From contig NC_065533.1 of the NCBI RefSeq assembly GCF_020184175.1, forward strand, positions 54,846,351 to 54,910,350: a DNA stretch of 64,000 nucleotides, written 5' to 3'. Of the stretch, positions 13,971-27,610 are shown piece after piece (position 1 is the stretch's first letter; each line of letters starts with the position of its first letter). The DNA is from Aphis gossypii. Its lineage: Eukaryota; Arthropoda; Insecta; Hemiptera; Aphididae. The translations under genes were made by a program, and so were the position numbers. The notes under the pieces were generated by a model. That model was not told where the DNA came from and ran no database searches. It saw nothing but the letters and a program-made list of their open reading frames with translations.

Positions 13971-15290
13971 TTTTTTTTGATCTTGTTTTTGTTAGTTGTT
14001 GAAGCAGGTACACACATAGTGTTTGACACTACGAGATTTACGAGATACGCTCCAAAGCGCTTAGGCGATTTACAATTATATAGAGCGCATTTTGTGCAGA
14101 CTTCCTTTTGCTTTCAAACGAAAAATACGAGAGTTTATAGGTTATAACGAAATCAAACATTATTAACTCTGGTCGTATTAAATTTACATTTACACTACGT
14201 GGTAAACGTTTGTATATTATCTATTGTTTTAATGTGATACCTGCCTTAAAATTTTAAACGTCGATAAGGGCTGACCAACATTTTAGTACGCAGTCGTTCA
14301 ATAATATAATAGCAATATTACGGATGAACTATTTATTATGCGACTCACGAGAATATACTCCAATTTTTTAAACCACCAACCATATTATGAAATTCTACTT
14401 TACGAGAAAATTTAATAATACTCAAAATATGATTGATGTTGTTAATAAACCATCTATCAAAATTAATCTGGCATTGCTGCAAAGTAATACTAAATGTAAT
14501 AAATATAGTACACAACTCATCGGTGTTAGTGTGTTTCCGTGTTAGCTGGTTGTCTAAATTTCAGTTTTATTATCTTTTAATTCCAAATATTGATGTATAT
14601 TCACATAGATAATTATTAAACCCGTATAATACAGTTATTGGAAGTTTTTATAATATAATTTAATTATAGACAGGACTTACTTAAGTATCAATGTACCTAT
14701 GCAGCAGTTGACCCATATAATCTTAATATTTTCAAAAATGTATTGTTTTTCATCTAATCAAATTATAATGTTGAGAAGAACTTTATCCTTAATATTTCAT
14801 TGGAGTTAATCATTACTCAAAAATCGATTCCAAGTAAAAAATCCCGTTCACCGTTAAATATTTAGCCGTATACCTTAACGTTATAATAATATCTTTTCTA
14901 TCAGAAATATCTCTTACGGAAGTACCTAAACTCCACGAAATTATTTTCTAATGAGAAATGAAATAGTTAATTATTGGATAGAACTACTGAATCGTATCAA
15001 TAACAAACTAATTTAAATTTGTTTTTATATTATATGTGTATAGTGTAGGTATATCAAAAATGTTTACTTTTAGATTTTGATTGGAAAAATGAATATGTTG
15101 GTTTTATCCAGTGCACGGTAACTACGCATACGAGGTTGTTTTTAAACACCCTTACTCCGCATAAAAGTTTTTTTTTAATAATTCAACACAGAATTCTTTC
15201 TTATTTAAAAATCCGTGTGCATAGCTAATCAATTTTTAATGAATACAGAAATATTTAGATGTGCTAAAGTAAATAAATCCTCAAATTTGG
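13971..15290. other. AT-rich noncoding stretch
   Basis: No gene seen. It begins with a T18 tract near 13,960 and runs into the C-terminal end of the MULE-type pseudogene on the minus strand. Confidence 0.5.
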
Positions 15291-15301
15291 CGGGAAAAGA
15301 C

Positions 15302-16430
15302 TCAAAGTTGTTTGTAGTTCTCTCCAATGTTGCTTATTTTGGCCAAATACAGGATGAAAATGTTGCGTCGTTTGTTATTTACGTTTTTTTCGAAGAAAGT
15401 AAAAATGTTTTTAATTCGTGCATCTTTGGGTTGGTCTTTTATAAAATCGTTTTTAAAACATAGTTCAACTTCATTAGGATCCAGATACATAAGACCAAAT
15501 AATTGTCTATGCCACTTTCCTCTGTCGGATTTTTTTTTTTTATTCGTGGACCAGAAAAACTGCTTGTATTCGTTTACAGTTGTTTAAAAATTAAAAATAA
15601 TAATAATAATATTAATTAATAAGTTATACCTACAAACATATATTATCTTTATGTACCATGATTGACTAAGATGAAAACGGCATTCAATTATATTTATATT
15701 AGGAAATATTTCTTTCACACTTAATGAAGAGCATCTTTCATGAAGCATTTCCCAAATAGCTAGATATGTATCTTTATTTTTATTTGGAACCAAACAACAC
15801 AACTGGTACAAATACTACGTTACGATACAAATGAATACTGAATAATTGTGAAAACATTTTGTACAGTATTTAAATATATCGTCGACATATAATCTCTGAG
15901 AATCACACATAAAATTTAAATTTAAATCACATGAAAATATAATTATATGATCTAATGGGTCAATTGTAATAATAAAATATTCTTTTTTTTTTTTTGGATT
16001 TGTATAATTCATATATATTCTTGTACTTAAGAAATTTATTTTGGAAACTTCAGTAAATTTCGTATGCGTTCACGAGATGGAAATGCTATGTCCAATATTA
16101 ATTTCGTGTCTTTACGTGTTAAAGTCTACGCAACTACTACATATAATTTAGTATCTATTTCCAGTTATATTACCTTGAAAGGACGATCAGTTATATAATC
16201 AAGTCCCTTTCGTTTTATAGTTTCACTAATTGCTTGTTTAAAAATAATATTGGTGTTGATATTAGGATTTTCGTGTGTACCTGATTCTCGCGAAAAATTA
16301 TTGTTAACGCCAATTGTGTATAATTTTGCTTTACATGTTATGTTATAAGGTCTAAGCATCACACATAAAATTCAAATATGAATCACATGAAAATATAATT
16401 ATAGTATCTAATTTGTCATTTGTTATAATA
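15302..16430 (-). pseudogene. Broken MULE-type transposase gene (FLYWCH/MULE family)
   Basis: Minus-strand relic of a Mutator-like (MULE domain) transposase of the kind common in aphids. Reading 5' to 3': 16,362-16,165 encodes a linker with the SRES and ETIKRKGLDYITDRPF blocks. 16,012-15,815 runs IDPLDHIIIFSCDLNLNF into a YVDDIFKYC block, which corresponds to the catalytic 'DGTFK' region. After one in-frame stop at 15,815-15,817 the same frame continues with CCLVPNKNKDTYLAIWEML, then EIFPNINIIECRFHLSQSW. A likely splice donor (TCATG|GTACAT) follows near 15,656. A further exon before 15,302 carries KWHRQLFGLMYLDPNEVELC. Frame agreement across these blocks and their order match the family; stops and a missing N-terminal FLYWCH module mark it as dead. 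The upstream end is rearranged (see the inversion junction near 16,431). Family assignment is from remembered motif patterns, not a search. Confidence 0.7.
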
Positions 16431-16572
16431 AAAATATTTCCATTTCGTTAACGCATACGAAATTTACCAAAGCTTCCAAAATCAATTCCTTAAGTACATG
16501 AATATTGAATATATGAATAATACTACGCCGTAAATAGTTAAAGAAGAATAATTTATTATAACAAATGACCCA
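15868..16572 (-). repeat. Copy of the MULE-fragment unit and inversion junction shared with the 39.7-43.9 kb element
   Basis: From the CAGTATTTAAATAT motif at about 15,870 to AAATGACCCA at about 16,572 the sequence is nearly identical to parts of the fold-back element at 39,681-43,930. It contains one minus-sense unit (about 15,898-16,354), then the same switch from minus-sense to plus-sense sequence near 16,431 that forms the loop at 40,720 in the larger element. After 16,572 similarity stops, beside a short palindrome TACTGTACAGTA. Confidence 0.75.
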
Positions 16573-16589
16573 TAATACTGTACAGTATA

Positions 16590-18276
16590 TTAGGTAGCCA
16601 ACTAATTGGAATTTGTATGTGTAATATATCCCTCTAGTCTACATTGAAACCTGATAGGACGCTCTATTCAGAGGAAGAAGGAGAGATGCGCGAGGTCAGA
16701 TAAAATATTACTAATGTATGGATTATTGCAGTGGTCGAGGGCTATTTTAAAAAATTATACTAACGTAGGGTTATTCATAACACTAAGCACATTAAGTAAA
16801 ACTTAATAGTTGTGACTTATCAATAATTTTTTTAATATCATATTAATTTGATTTTTAATCACAATTAATTAGTTTAATTGTTGTAAATAAAATATTTGAT
16901 TTGTCATTACGTCTTTATGAATTATATTTTTATAGATAAACAGTGTTTAAAAACACAACGTAATACATATATATATTAATCTACTATAACATAAATTATT
17001 ATTTAAAATTAAAATATATATAGCTAAGATACTACAGTACCGATTATTTATTAAAGACTATTCGAATATTAGGAGTATGCATGGTGGCCCTAAGTCGAAA
17101 AAATACATTTACAGGTAGATCTAGTTTGGCGATCACGATTGTCATAGTATAAATTATGCAAATACATAGATACTAAATAATAAATATATTTATTAAAAAT
17201 GTAAAATATCAAGGTCATCATAATTAGGATGTGTCACAATCATAGTGATAAAATAATATGATGTAATCTATAAATTATATAATAGTATATATTTTTATAT
17301 AAATTTATATTGTATGAGTTATATTTCTGAATAAATAAATAGTAAATAATCTCTTAAAACAATAACTGTGGCAAGATAGGTTAAATAAGTTTTGGCGTTA
17401 CTGGGAACAATTTATTGCACATGATATAAGTGGCCAGGGGTGTCAATTGACAAGCCTCATAAAATCGATGTGAGTAAGTAATTGTCTCAGTAGACTTAGA
17501 TGCTATAATACATGTTTAATATTAACTAAGTATTGGTTGGATAATTTAATAATAATGATATGTGAAGCTGACATTTTCATTGACAAAAATAATGTCATCA
17601 AACATTTAGTAAGTTAAATATATGTTTGGAAAAACCTCTGCTTTACTAAACAAATAAAAATATTATGATGCACTTATTAATGATTAAAGTATTTAATTAT
17701 ATATTTTTCATCTCCTATTTTGTTTAAAATAAAAAACTAAAAATTATTTTTTGAAACGGTACTCAATTTTTAATTATTTAACTTTCATATCTGCTTAACA
17801 CTTTATTTTCATATTTATTCTAAGACTAAAGCACCATACGAGAATAAGTGCTAAATTTCTAAAATTATGTTGAATAAATTTAAAAATTAATATCCGGAAA
17901 ATTGAAAAACATTTTTAATCAAAACGACTTTTTAGTATTTTCGTAGGTATGAAAAAAAAACAAAAACTCTTTAAGTAAAGTTTTTTTTATGTTTATAAAG
18001 AGATAATATTTTTAACACCCTTGTGAAAATGTATAGGTACTGTGCTCTGCTGCATAATATCCTGATCAGAAATACGTTCAATCAAACTGTCTTTTTTAAC
18101 CGATATAAACTAGTGCTGTATATTTTACTATAGGCAGGTAACATATACACTGAAATAAATACATAATGTTATATTGTATACGCGCAAAATAATAATGTCG
18201 GCGAAGGAAATTCACCCTTGAGGTTTATTGAAATTGAGTGTATATTTAAACGAAAATAAGGAGTCTTGGAAGTTAG
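16590..18276. other. AT-rich noncoding stretch
   Basis: No gene, RNA or defined repeat was recognised between the MULE relic and the hAT-like element. Confidence 0.5.
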
Positions 18277-19049
18277 AAAAAGTATAGTATCTACAAGTAC
18301 ACTTTTTAAACATTTCCAAACACAGTAGTAAGTATAGGTATATAAATAATGGCTACAACTCATTTGCGCACAATTTTCGAATAATAGAAACCTTTTTTCG
18401 AAGAAATTTAATCACTGATAGGCTGTACATAATCTGCGTACACATCTCCAAATTTTCAAATTGTCCATTACTAGAGACAAAGACTTTAAGGTTTTTTCAT
18501 ATTTTTTTAGAAAGATCGTAGATAAATTCTTGTGATCAACAAATGTGTTTCATAACACCAGGAGATTAAATTTAAAATTTTATTTTACATGTTTTTGAAT
18601 ATTTTGTCATGATTGCATATTTTATAATATATAAATTAAGTACATATTTGGTAATTTTGGAAATAAGTTCTTAAATTAGCTTATAGACAAAAAACAACAA
18701 AACGGTAAACTTTCCATTTAAAAATTATATTTTCACTATCAGTTAGGTAATTCACTATCTGACCAATATAACCGAAATGCGTAAAGGAAGTGAACTTTAG
18801 TTTTATTTGGCGAGTACTCGTTTTATCATAGCGCACACTGCATAAAATATTTTCGTCGCGTAATAATTTCGTCTATTTCAAACTTTTTTAGTATTATTTT
18901 TTTTTTCATTTTAAAATATGCTAAAGAAAAAACAATCATTGACTTTTCTTTTAAAAAGTTATGCTTTTCTCGTTGATACTTAGTATCACTCCTAAGCTGG
19001 GCCCATGTCATCTTAAGATGATATATCATCCCGGTTAAAAACTACTGCT
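18277..19049 (-). mobile_element. Non-autonomous hAT-like repeat
   Basis: Read on the minus strand, the element starts at 19,049 with CAGTAGTTTTTAACCGG, a typical hAT-type terminus. The body from about 18,970 down to 18,484 matches the plus strand at about 31,241-31,590 through long blocks, including one from 'GAAAGATCGTAG' to 'TGTGTTTCATAACA' and one ending 'TTAGCTTATAGACAAAAA'. The far end (18,277-18,475) matches 12,299-12,540. No transposase frame is convincing; a 67-codon open frame inside (18,826-19,029, minus) has no known domain. The second terminus and a target-site duplication were not found, so the limits are approximate. Confidence 0.55.
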
Positions 19050-19552
19050 CTATAAAAATATTATAATTAGATAAAATAATAAAATAAAATTTTTTTTTAG
19101 ATTATATTTTAAGTGCATATTTCTTCATTTTTAAGTGCATAAGTGCATGCATATTTTTAGATTTATAAGTACTAGAAGTCTTCAACTCTACTCATTACTA
19201 ATGGTGAAACATTATTTTACTCAAACAACATTTTCCTTCATCTATTATAAAGCTTATAAGACTTTCTATATAATTATAATACAACCTTTGAAATTGGTCT
19301 ACAATTTCTTCGCTATTATTATTTACAATAACACTAGAATTACAAAATTTATTAGTAATCGGAAATTAAAATATTCATTTTGTAATTGACTGTATTCCAG
19401 GGGCGTCTTCGAAGGAAGAGACGAGTGTGGAAGTCACCCCCTCCATGACCTTTATTTTATTTTTATTAAGTAGTTTATATTTTATAACACACTAAGAAAA
19501 AATTAAAAAGTATGCTGTAAAATCATGTAGCATTATTTTGAATATTACTATC

Positions 19553-19680
19553 TTTTAATAAAATTTACCATGTATGGAACTTTCTTTAGAGAAATTAGTT
19601 TAAATATTTAAATTTTAGCTCATTTTCCAAAAGATCGTTCCAAATAAAATTAATTTTTTTTCTAAATAATGAGTGTATGT
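19553..19680. repeat. Short dispersed repeat, partner at 24.29-24.48 kb
   Basis: Blocks TGGAACTTTCTTTAG, AAATTAGTTTAAA, CATTTTCCAAAAGA and TTTTTTTCTAAATAA occur in the same order and orientation at 24,290-24,475, with length differences between them. Type unknown. Confidence 0.55.
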
Positions 19681-19799
19681 TATGTGTTAAATGAATACAT
19701 ATTTTAACCCTGTATGGTTTTATTTTAAGTTTATGTACATATTGTTGTTTTTACTTTATAATTATTTCTTAGTTATTCTATGTTTATTAAATTGAAAAC

Positions 19800-19955
19800 T
19801 TGGTTGAGAAATAAAATTGGTGGGGATTTTACCATATATATGTATAAAAAATGTTATTTATATAATAATATTCGATAAAAGAAATCATTATACATGTTTT
19901 ACTTATGGTGGAGGGGTTATCCCCCCAGATCGGTACGCCACTGACACTCTATACA
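19800..19955. mobile_element. Partial hAT-type MITE, relative of the 27.6-kb copy
   Basis: The segment aligns with the right two-thirds of the MITE at 27,611-27,775: both have TATAAAAAATGTTATT, then AAAGAAATCATT.TACATGTTTTACTTATGG, and end in a terminus reading CAGTGGCGTACCGATC on the minus strand (here ending at about 19,955). The left terminus is missing or unrecognisable and no target duplication is visible. Confidence 0.5.
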
Positions 19956-19999
19956 CCCAAAATTGTACCTACAAGCTGGATTTCATTGTTCACAGTTTT

Positions 20000-22900
20000 G
20001 TCCGCAAATGAGTCTCAGCCATAAATAATAAATAATATATTATACATTGGTGTGTACCTATCATACACTTTTGTTAAACTTGGTTATTTTAATAAAGACA
20101 AAGTGAAAGTTATCATTTTTTTTTTTTTAACATTAAGATCAAAAATTGAAAAATCCATTAAACATGAACAATATAATAAATTTAACTACAAAAAACAAAC
20201 CCACATAAATACAATTAACACGAAGTTTATCAGTCAATAATTTCTTCAATTTTATTGTTTGTGCGCATCCAAAAGTTATTTCTTTTTCTTTTCGATATCT
20301 ATGTTTTAAATAAGCATAAAACAAAATATTTTATTAATAATAAACATTAGTAAAATTATGACTTAATGTTCGGTGGTGTATCCTATAGTATATCGTAAAT
20401 ATGATTTAATATATACAAACAGGTATACAGCTAAAAATAATTTAAAATTATAAAGTTCAAAAGAATAATTATTCCATTTAAAATTATTGTTGGTTATTAT
20501 TACTGAATAAAATATATTGGTACTTGTTTATAACTGCCACTTTTATCATCTTTCGCCCATTTCACACCATTTATTTTAAGTTTAAATATTTTTTTTTCAT
20601 TTAAATATATGAATAACTATGTAGAAATATTTTATATTCCAAAGAAAATAAATGCATGTATATAATGATTTTGGTACCTATTATTTTTGTCCTATTTTAG
20701 CTTACTTGTATAATTTTTCTGTAATTTAAAGACACCCGCCACAGTAGCCATTCATGAATTGTTATAAACAATATTGACAGTACAGAAATTCTTGAACTTT
20801 ATACTTTCATTAAACATAGTATTTTTTAATTTTTTTTAATTTTTATTTAACCGATAAAAATGAATAATTACCCACCTAATCAAACACACTAATAAACACT
20901 CAAATAATGAAATATGTAAGCTTTTTATTTTATAATATTATACACGGTCACACGGAATAAATATATATAACCAATAATAAACTATTATATTGCATAAGAA
21001 ATATTATACACACGTTTTTTCCAGTGATTTGATTTGATATAACTATATAAGTGTTCCGTTCAAAAGGCTTATTATATTCCGCTAAAATATTTAAGTACCA
21101 ATCTACCTCTAATTTTCCCTGAATATTATGATATATTATTGCAGTTAAAATTTGTATATTAAATGAGTATAATATGGGATTAACACTTACAGTTTAAGCT
21201 TTTACACATTTGGTATTTAACTATTTTACCGTTATATAAATTACATTTAATTACCACGTTTGTGTATATACATCTATCAGCCAGCTGCTAAAAACTATGC
21301 AATTATGCGATAACTATAGCGCAAGAACTTTAGATCAAAACCACCTTTATAAATTTAATTTGGCTTGAAATCCTTTAAAAATATTTAACGTAAACTGTTG
21401 ACCTCATAACTCGCAGTCTTTTATTAGACACAGTTTATATTGAATACATAATATTATGGTATAGAAATAATTATTCAGGTGAAATATGTCAAACTCCATT
21501 ATTATGCATGAAATCTTAATATGATTGAGAACAATTCTGAATATTGTTCAGAGCTACTAAAATATATCTATATATACACAGACCATTTTTTATGAAAATT
21601 GTAATTATAAAATATAATCAAAAGTGATTTTAGTACAATATTTTAATATTCAAAGAATCAAATATAATTAAGTATTTATGATTCCAGTCATAATTTTAAA
21701 ACGTTATGTAAATTTAACTAATTTATGTATATATCTACAACTTCCTAACAATAATTATATTGTATATTTTAAGCATTATTTTTAAAACTTGGGAATTTAA
21801 AAAATACCACTTGGAAATCGATGAATAATTTAATAAGACTTCTAAATGTCTGTCTCTAACTTTTAAACTTATTACGGAATGTATATTTAATAAGAGTATT
21901 AAACATAAATCAAACTTGAATACATAATTATTGCCAACTATATAATAATATAGCGGCTATTATGTTACAGCCAAACACTAAATACAAAAATATTGTTTGA
22001 TATTTTTTAATGTTGATAATTTTATTTTAATTTATGTTTAATGGATTTAATAATATTTTATTAGGTATAGCTAATATAATCAATGTTTATTGATTTTAAA
22101 TCGCTAACAAAAATATATATTTATAAATTATTAATTTATTTTAATATATTTATTTAAATATTGGAAGTTATTAAAAAAAATATATTATTTTAAAGTAAAA
22201 TCATTGTGTCTTCGTGTTATAACCTATATTTATTATAATGGTTATTTAAATAACTAAATGAAATGAATACGTAAAATGTAAAATATATTTTGTAAATGGA
22301 ATTTTGAATATGAAATCATCTATTATTATATAGAAACTTTTAGTAAAATTATAGTTTAGCTAGTTATTCTATTCCCCTGCTGAATTCTATAATAGACTGT
22401 TAATGAATCGACCATGGAATTCAATGCCATGCGAATATTATTCCCGGGAAGTTTTGCGTCTATCTTGACAAAATAAAATATTTGCCAAAATATCAAACAA
22501 TTTATAAACTTGTAAATAAAGTTGGGTTTTATTTATTTATTTATTTTTTATTTTAATTATGCACCTCAGATGGGTATAGAAAAAATACCAGAATAACGGT
22601 TTTTATTAAAACCAAATGATATTACAAAAAAAAAAAAAATCGATTAAGTCCCACTGCTTTATAGTAGTTGTTAAGCTTACCTCATTATTGAGAACATTGC
22701 AATAGTCGTTATAAAATTTAATTCAATATGTTTGCATAGGTACGAAAAACGATACTGAGCTAAGACCGATCGAACATTTTAATTATGATCATAATGTTAT
22801 TTCATGTAATATTACTAACAATTATTTTAACTAGAAGTATAAGTCAACAACCACGTAGTGTTCAACCTAAGGTCCATGGTATAAGCTATAAATAGGTAAA

Positions 22901-23590
22901 ATTAATCAAAATATTTTTAAAATAATTTAAAATTACAATATTTATAGTAAATAGTAATTTTGTGGTGGTGAAAAGTTTGAAGTGTTGAGAAAGTGAGAAA
23001 AATATTTTTTGAATTCCAAAAAAAATAACTATACTTGTTATTTTTCGTTTAAAAATCCAATTTAGTTGAATTTTTAGCTTGATATTTTTAAATTTTGAAT
23101 TATTATTTTAATATTTATTTACATGTTATAATGTCAGAATATAAAATATCATCTATTTTGTAATGTAGCTACAAATTTACATTTTAAATACAAAATATAA
23201 CATGATCGTTACACAACTAACTATATTAACTGTATAATGCCTATAGGTACTTATTATTATATATATTATTTTTGGTATAATATTTATTTGAATTCATTAT
23301 TGAGTAGATTTTTTTTTTTCGTAAACGAATTATGTTTGTTATTTACCAGAGTTAACTTTAACAAAACGAAAATATTTTTTTTATATATATTTACACATCG
23401 AATGATCTAACATATTTATTATCGTTTGTTGTAGAATTTTTTTTGAATTCGATAAAATAACATTTATCGGAGTGTTATTATTAATATTTTAACACCTGGG
23501 ACAACTATAAAATGTACGTGACGCAACGATTCAGCGATAGAAAACATTTATTTTAACCTGGAAAATAATGGAAAGCGATAATAAAGTTTT
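20000..23590. other. AT-rich noncoding stretch
   Basis: No gene, exon or structured repeat was recognised. Open frames are short and biased by base composition. Confidence 0.5.
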
Positions 23591-24289
23591 GTATTTTTTA
23601 TGAGTACACAGACACCTTTTTTAAAACTTTTTAATACCGAAAGCCTAGGAATTCTTTCGGCATACATGAAGACTGAAGGCACAGTAAATAGTAATGACAT
23701 TGGAACGGCTCAGAAGAAGTATTTAATAATAGCGTATTGTTTGTCTTCTATAGAAGACAACGTGCTAAAACTTTGTCAATTCGAAAATTGTTTTATTTGG
23801 CTTTAACGCTATTTGCACATTTTTAGTTTAGTCTAGGAACCAATACTTTTGCAGTAATTCCTTGTCGACGTGTAAGAAAAAAGTGTTTTAGTCTTTTCAC
23901 ACTCCGTAATTCCGTTCACGTATTGTATACAAGTCTCGAGATTATAACTAGTAATAAACCGATAGATTAAAATAGTGAAACGTTAATAGAAATATTTATG
24001 TTCACATTGCTTTATAATATACCTGTACAATGTACAGTGTACTGTGTACATAGTACTTATAGGTTTCCAAAATGTTTACTAAAACTTTTCGAATATTTTT
24101 TATGCAAAGTATAAAAATTAAATATATTATAACTACCTATAATGTATTAAGACTTAAAATAGGTTCTAGGATGTATTTCAATTTTTTCTTAAATATAATT
24201 ATACCTAGGTACGTGGTACGTGTATTGAAATAATAATATTCTAATATATTTTTAACTCAATACCTTAGAAAAAACGACATTTTTAAATA

Positions 24290-24475
24290 ACTCATTATTT
24301 AGAATACAATTTACTGTTTTTGGAACTTTCTTTAGGCAAATTAGTTTAAAATGTTTAAATATTAAAATTTTGAATTTTTTAGTGGCGATAAAAACTTTTT
24401 AATTCATTTTCCAAAAGAAAGTTTTAACTACATTACATTTTTTTTCTAAATAACTCATTATATAGAATAAATATA
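24290..24475. repeat. Second copy of the 19.55-kb repeat
   Basis: Same ordered blocks as at 19,553-19,680, with an extra insert near 24,370-24,400. Type unknown. Confidence 0.5.
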
Positions 24476-24699
24476 CTGTGGTATTTGTTCAATCATAAAA
24501 ATGAATTACTCCGAAAATAAATTTAAGTTATGAAAAATATTCTGACAGAAATCAGTCATCTACCAGGAATCATAAATGTATTTCAAATATTCTTAAAGCT
24601 CTAGGCAGTCGTAAAAAGGTAAAGCGTCCCACCAATTCAACAAAATAATAACTCTTAATTTTCCAAAGTTGCAGATGTTCTAGTTTCTGAATTCTTTGA

Positions 24700-25303
24700 A
24701 AAATATATGAATACTTCAAAGAAGAACATGAAGAAATTATGAAGAAATTTAATGTTTTGGCTTTGAATGTGGACGAATGTTCCGATTTTATTAAGTTAAA
24801 ACTGAAATATATCAATGGACAGGTTATTGGATAGAAATATGTTTAGGTAAGTTACTTTTAACTGAGCTACACAATAATGAGTTAATTGTTTTTTTTTTCA
24901 ACAAGGTTTTCCACTATTAATTAATTTATTAATTATATTGTCGCTATAAGTCAATTTTTACACATAACAAGCTCCGTAGATTTAAACACTTTATAATTTC
25001 ATAGAAAAAAAAATAATGTATGGAAAATTACATTATTTATAATGTTTTATACTAAATAGTATAAAATATACATTGTAGAATGTACAATGTAGACTGTTGA
25101 AATAACGTATGTAAATACATAAATAGAATTATCCACTTTTATATAATTAATAACTTATAATCTAAAAAACATGTATAATAACATATTCAAGTTTGATAGG
25201 TAATCAACAGAAGCTTGAGTTTGATGAAAAAATAAATATTGTAGATACTGATGATGTAGCCATTGTCTCAACTAAACAGTTACCCGGGGTACCAGAAGAT
25301 TAA
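24700..25303 (+). pseudogene. Two-exon coding-like remnant, family unknown
   Basis: Two plus-strand open blocks read as real protein. Block 1 (24,700-24,834) is rich in Glu/Lys and includes FNVLALNVDECSDFIK before a TAG. A strong donor-like site, TTTAG|GTAAGT, follows at about 24,845. An acceptor-like GATAG at 25,195-25,199 leads into block 2 (25,202-25,303), which includes KLEFDEKINIVDTDDVAIV and ends in TAA. The arrangement suggests a decayed spliced gene or transposon. I recognise no family. The open frame of 68 codons at 23,600-23,806 on the same strand could be an upstream piece; that is a guess. Confidence 0.3.
25069..25152. repeat. Direct repeat, copy 1 of about 80 bp
   Basis: Shares 'ACAATGTAGACTGTTGAAAT' followed by AACG, and later 'AGAATTATCCACTTTTATAT', with 25,647-25,731 in the same orientation. 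The two copies bracket the second coding-like block of the remnant at 24.7-25.3 kb. Confidence 0.65.
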
Positions 25304-25646
25304 CCAAAAGAAGACAGTCTAAGAACATGCAGGATATCTATGACTAACAAAGCCCTTTCCAAGGTGTATTGATAAGGTATCGTCACTTATGTTTGAAAAT
25401 TTTAATAAAATTCTAAATTTTATATTGTAAATGTGACCGTAATGACTTATATGTTCTAAATTATTTGTACGCATGTCATTCAATTACTTTCTTTTTTTTT
25501 CAAATACAATTATTAATATTATTAAATACTGTCATTACTCATTTTTAAATTTTCTACTCCAAAAATATATACGAAAAATGTATGAGTTTTTACTTTTTAA
25601 AGAAAGTTTAATTTATATTCTATTACTATTAACTATAGGTAAGTTT

Positions 25647-25731
25647 ATATTGTAGAGTCTACAATGTAGACTGTTGAAATAACGCTTGTTTCACATCAGT
25701 AGAATTATCCACTTTTATATAGGTAATTAAT
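25647..25731. repeat. Direct repeat, copy 2 of about 80 bp
   Basis: Same blocks and order as 25,069-25,152, about 578 bp downstream, with a diverged centre. Confidence 0.65.
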
Positions 25732-25739
25732 ATCAATCT

Positions 25740-27600
25740 ATAAATTTGTAGTCCTGCCTAGATAGACTTTCCTACTATTAGCTGATATACGAATAAAGAT
25801 GGTTTTAATTATTATTAATTCACCGTAATCAAATAGATGTATTTTTTTATTTTGCTACACAAATAGAATATTCTCATGTACATATTATCCATACACTGAT
25901 AGGATAATACAAATTAGTCGATGTCGTAATTGATGCATACGAACAACAATATTGATTTTCTCCGTGTTTATAAGATGATTGACAGTTTATACATTTCTAC
26001 GAATAATTTAGACATAAACTATTTGGCGGGTATTATTAGTTGAACTGTCTAAATCAACTCAAGTGTAATCATCAAAATGATCAAAACATAATTAAAACGC
26101 ACCGGTAATCGCCAGCTTTGAATTTCTCGAATATTCTTTGTGTAAAGTTTAACAATTAAATGTTGGTACCTATATAGCGTGTAAAGGAAGGTTTAGAATG
26201 CCTTTCATTTTTCCTGGAAATATCGTAATAATATTAAATCAACATATATTACCATAGTATAATAGGTAACATCCTTAGATCTTTTTCACACAATTGAATT
26301 CACTAAAAATGGCATACGTATTTTGTACAATAAACCAGTAAATCGGCCATTGTTATATTTTTTAACGATTGTACAATATGATGTGATTCCTGCTAAAATA
26401 GTTGACTCCCAAACTTTTCAGTAATCAGTATGCGCCAGCATGTTTTGGCAAATTTTTAAAACTATTAAAAAGCTTCGCACAAAGGTTTGATTTCAAAAAA
26501 AAAACCTTGCAAATCCATGGGAACAAAGATTAATTGAATAGGGTTGAATTTCCGAATAAAAAAAAAAAAATAATAACTGACTTTTTACCATGTCCAAATT
26601 GTTTTATTGAAGGTAATCCTATGTAAATATATAGGTTGGGTGCATAATATTTGACCCTGTAGCATAATATTATGCGTTGATTTGCAAGAAATTTAAATAA
26701 TGACTTGGTGAAAATTATATTATTGATTTAGTTTAAACACGTGTATAATGTATGTATGGCTGCTTAAAATAATTTTTGACGATATCAATAGCATACAAAT
26801 CTATTGTAGAAGTGTATATTACAGAAAAGATAAAAATATAATACAATCATTTTGAAACGGGAAATTTTATACGTGAAATGTATCTTCAATACTTGCAGGC
26901 TTATAATTAACGGTATACTTGACTTGATGTATAGCTGTAAAAGTTCTTAATTATATGTACATGTCATACATGTCATAATGCACAATTTTGGAGTATAATA
27001 TGAGCACGCGCGCGCTTGCACATGCGTATGGTGCCGCGGTGTTACCGACTAGCGATGAGACGGGCATCAACGGGTTTTAAAGTTTAAGTTAAGTTGAATA
27101 ACTACCAACTAATGGCACGTAGTCGAAGACGTGTATTCGAAAGCGGAAACAGAAAGCTGCAACAAAAGAAGAAACTCCTAATGATGGTTCTGTTCCTTCA
27201 CCAGAATATTTCTTTCGGAACAACACGAGTTGAATTGCATTAATGAATATAATGTTAAGACGGAAACCTTCGAGTTGATTTTTTCTTTCTTACAAATTAT
27301 TGTATGTTTACGTAAAGTAAATATTCATGAGCAGTGACAAAGCATCATAGGATACAAAGAGACTACATCTATACTCACTTAGAATGCGAACAAATAATTT
27401 TGGTTTTATTCTATTTAGAATAATATTTAGATAAAATATTTTAAATGTCTATGAAATTGTGGGTAAATACTTATTAACTGTTATTATTTCAACTTAAAAC
27501 TATTTTTTAATCATAAGTTTAATCATCTAAATATAGTCAAGTGTAATCATCTACGAAATTATAAAAAAGTAATTAATAAAGTCCACCAGACATTCGTTGT
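25740..27600. other. Mostly noncoding; possible transposon N-terminus near 27.1 kb
   Basis: No intact gene. Around 27,115-27,190 one plus-strand frame reads ARSRRRVFESGNRKLQQKKK, a basic stretch resembling the 'SG..KRK' start of some hAT/ZMYM-like transposases, and it breaks soon after. A CpG-rich spot lies at 27,003-27,070. Confidence 0.3.
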
Positions 27601-27610
27601 GTCCACAAAC

